Shown piece after piece: positions 62,633-64,000 of a DNA stretch of 64,000 nt (its first letter is position 1; each line of letters begins with the position of its first letter). This stretch comes from a virus. The translations under genes were made by a program, and so were the position numbers. The notes under the pieces were generated by a model. The model did not search any database, was not told the origin of the DNA, and worked only from the letters and a program-made list of their open reading frames with translations. The stretch spans positions 1-64,000 of IMG/VR virus record IMGVR_UViG_3300025770_000012. One strand, given 5' to 3'.

Positions 62633-64000
62633 TATTGTATTGTATATCCGTTAGCAGCTACAAGCTCACTAAAGCTGTTGTAACTATCACCTGTTAAAGC
62701 TTCCATTTCAGCGTCTGTTAAAGCCTCATTGAAATATGCTAAGCACTTTACTTTCCCCACGAAGGGATTTCCAGTTCCAGTCCCAGCAGTAAAAGTAATC
62801 CACTTGAGAAGATCTGCGTCAAAATCTATATTGTAAGTACTAGATCCTGTTGAGAAATAAGTCTCAAGCACTCCGTTTATATAAAGTTCTATTACATTAG
62901 GCCCCCACTTAAAAGCTACTTTGTTATAATCGTAAATAAGTGGATACGGATCGCCATCGTGTTCGCCTGCGGAGGTGCTAGTAGTGGCCACAACAGCCCC
63001 ACCTTTTTTAACTTGAAGAATAATATTACCAGCGCCACCTGACTGATAAAGTAAAAATCTATTGTTAGTACTGTTGTCACTTAACGCCATAGAAACTTGA
63101 TGATCAACACCTTTTGCATAAGCTATTTCTGTATAGAAAGTTCCTCTTTTGCTATCTATAAGAGATGTATTCCCAGATCCTGTCATAGTCTCCTCACTCC
63201 GTGTTACAGAAGATCCTGTATGGGTTGGAATGTATGAGGTTGGGTACGCGCCTTCTTCAAACTGAGCACCCCAAACAAAAGTACTACTACTCCCATCTCC
63301 TGTAATTGCTTCAGTATTGTCTGCACTTGCTAATTGCAGTCTAATTTTAGCACTTCCTGTTGTAGCATTTGCTGTTGTTGTTGCTGTACATTTATACCAA
63401 CCATTGCCAAAATCAGTTATAGTTCCTGAATATCCACTATCAATAGTACCTAAAGCACCACTATTAATGTTAAAGAAAACATTTCCTGCCGAAAAAGCAC
63501 TACCTACACCTGTAAACCTTATTAAGAAAAAATCATAGTCCCCCTTCTTTACAAAACAAGACATAGTATAATCTTCTCCACTTGTAACTGATAAACTTCC
63601 AACATCTAAATATTGTTCACTTGTACCACTTGTTGAAACTATTGTACTTGCATTTGTCCCTCCATTTGGAGATGTCGTAGTATTAGAACTTATAGTTGAA
63701 TTAATTTCAGACCAAGCTGAGGCACTAAAATCCTCACTATAAGGAAGTAAATTAGTCCTAGCAGGCTCAAGTAATATATGTCCGTTCAAACCGTCTTTAT
63801 CGTAACTTATTCTTGGTATGTCTAGGTCGTCAGCTAAGGTTATATCTTGGACTGAGATACTGCTTATAGTTACAAAGTCGGTTGTACTTGTTGAACCTCC
63901 TCTAAGGAATAATCTAAAAAACCATTTATCATTCGCTACTACTGTAGCTGCTGTGTAGTAAAATGTATGAGTTCCTACACCTTGTTCGGGTAAATCAATA
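62632..64000 (-). CDS. Receptor-binding/tail fibre protein, 5' end outside the window
   Basis: The frame stays open to the right edge: the residues before NGHILLEPARTNLL read DITLADDLDIPRISYDKD and continue upstream with no stop, so a TTG start at 63787-63789 would be a false start. At least 456 residues are visible. It has the shared LLEPARTNLLPYSEDF, WGAQFEEGAYPTSYIPT and LAYFNEALTDAEMEAL parts, and before them a jelly-roll-like module like that of the 700-aa paralogue (YYTAATVVANDKWFFRLF). Confidence 0.75.
   Translation of the reverse strand, partial: IDLPEQGVGTHTFYYTAATVVANDKWFFRLFLRGGSTSTTDFVTISSISVQDITLADDLDIPRISYDKDGLNGHILLEPARTNLLPYSEDFSASAWSEINSTISSNTTTSPNGGTNASTIVSTSGTSEQYLDVGSLSVTSGEDYTMSCFVKKGDYDFFLIRFTGVGSAFSAGNVFFNINSGALGTIDSGYSGTITDFGNGWYKCTATTTANATTGSAKIRLQLASADNTEAITGDGSSSTFVWGAQFEEGAYPTSYIPTHTGSSVTRSEETMTGSGNTSLIDSKRGTFYTEIAYAKGVDHQVSMALSDNSTNNRFLLYQSGGAGNIILQVKKGGAVVATTSTSAGEHDGDPYPLIYDYNKVAFKWGPNVIELYINGVLETYFSTGSSTYNIDFDADLLKWITFTAGTGTGNPFVGKVKCLAYFNEALTDAEMEALTGDSYNSFSELVAANGYTIQ

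Noticed and set aside
63787-63789. TTG as the start of the last fibre gene
   Set aside because: The frame continues upstream with fibre-like sequence (DITLADDLDIPRISYDKD) to the window edge, so the true start is outside.
1-64000. CRISPR arrays, tRNA genes, integrase, reverse transcriptase or insertion sequences
   Set aside because: Looked for repeat-spacer patterns, tRNA-like T-arm motifs, and the catalytic motifs of these proteins; none found by eye. A tRNAscan run would be needed to exclude tRNAs.

Overview
The window is a phage genome segment with an A/T-rich base composition and the standard genetic code (TAA, TAG and TGA all end genes). Two things point to a Bacteroidota host. Start codons are mostly preceded by A/T-rich leaders rather than Shine-Dalgarno sites, and a TATATTTG box (the Bacteroidetes TAnnTTTG type) lies before one operon. 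The gene set is that of a crAss-like podovirus (order Crassvirales). It includes a giant virion protein carrying a DxDxD RNA-polymerase active-site loop, ring and muzzle-type tail proteins, cargo-type proteins with Ala/Gly-rich hydrophobic stretches, a holin and a thioredoxin-fold protein. Assignment to this group is my inference from motifs and gene order, not from a database search. Portal, capsid and terminase genes are not in the window, and the last gene runs off the right edge.

Layout. Bases 1-472 hold no complete gene: a short minus-strand fragment at the left edge, a structured region with group I intron-like core motifs, and a pair of competing hairpins. From 473 to 23270 all genes are on the + strand. 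The first part (473-5679) is small early-type genes, often cut into short units by hairpin terminators, plus an AAA+ ATPase and its partner. From 5816 to 23270 comes the DNA replication and recombination module: family A DNA polymerase, winged-helix protein, SF2 helicase, candidate helicase loader, DnaB-type helicase, a stand-alone DnaA DNA-binding domain, Sak4-like ATPase, acidic protein, candidate ssDNA-binding protein, TOPRIM primase, metallophosphoesterase, PD-(D/E)xK endonuclease, a VWA/metallopeptidase plus AAA+ pair, a FEN-type 5' exonuclease, and a small nucleotide-modification-associated protein. A bidirectional terminator at 23273-23299 separates this from the oppositely transcribed virion block.

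On the minus strand (read right to left, 64000 to 23345) come three or more tandem receptor-binding or fibre proteins, a small virion-type protein, an exported outer-membrane-barrel-like protein, a lysis-type group (one-TM coiled coil, thioredoxin-like, holin), two ring-type tail proteins with three small basic or unknown proteins between them, a 1835-aa muzzle-like protein, two cargo-type proteins (1083 and 754 aa), the 4636-aa virion RNA polymerase/polyvalent protein, and a 1633-aa protein with a zincin-like motif and a PD-(D/E)xK nuclease. The likely scheme is that the giant proteins are packaged and injected, the polymerase transcribes the early + strand genes, the + strand module copies the genome, and the minus-strand block builds the virion and lyses the cell.

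The most striking items are the size and domain fusion of the 4636-aa protein, the nuclease-plus-zincin partner next to it, two separate AAA+/partner modules, a phage-coded barrel protein with an EF-hand-like loop, a stand-alone DnaA domain IV, an intrinsic-terminator-like hairpin inside a coding region, and the intron-like region at the left end.
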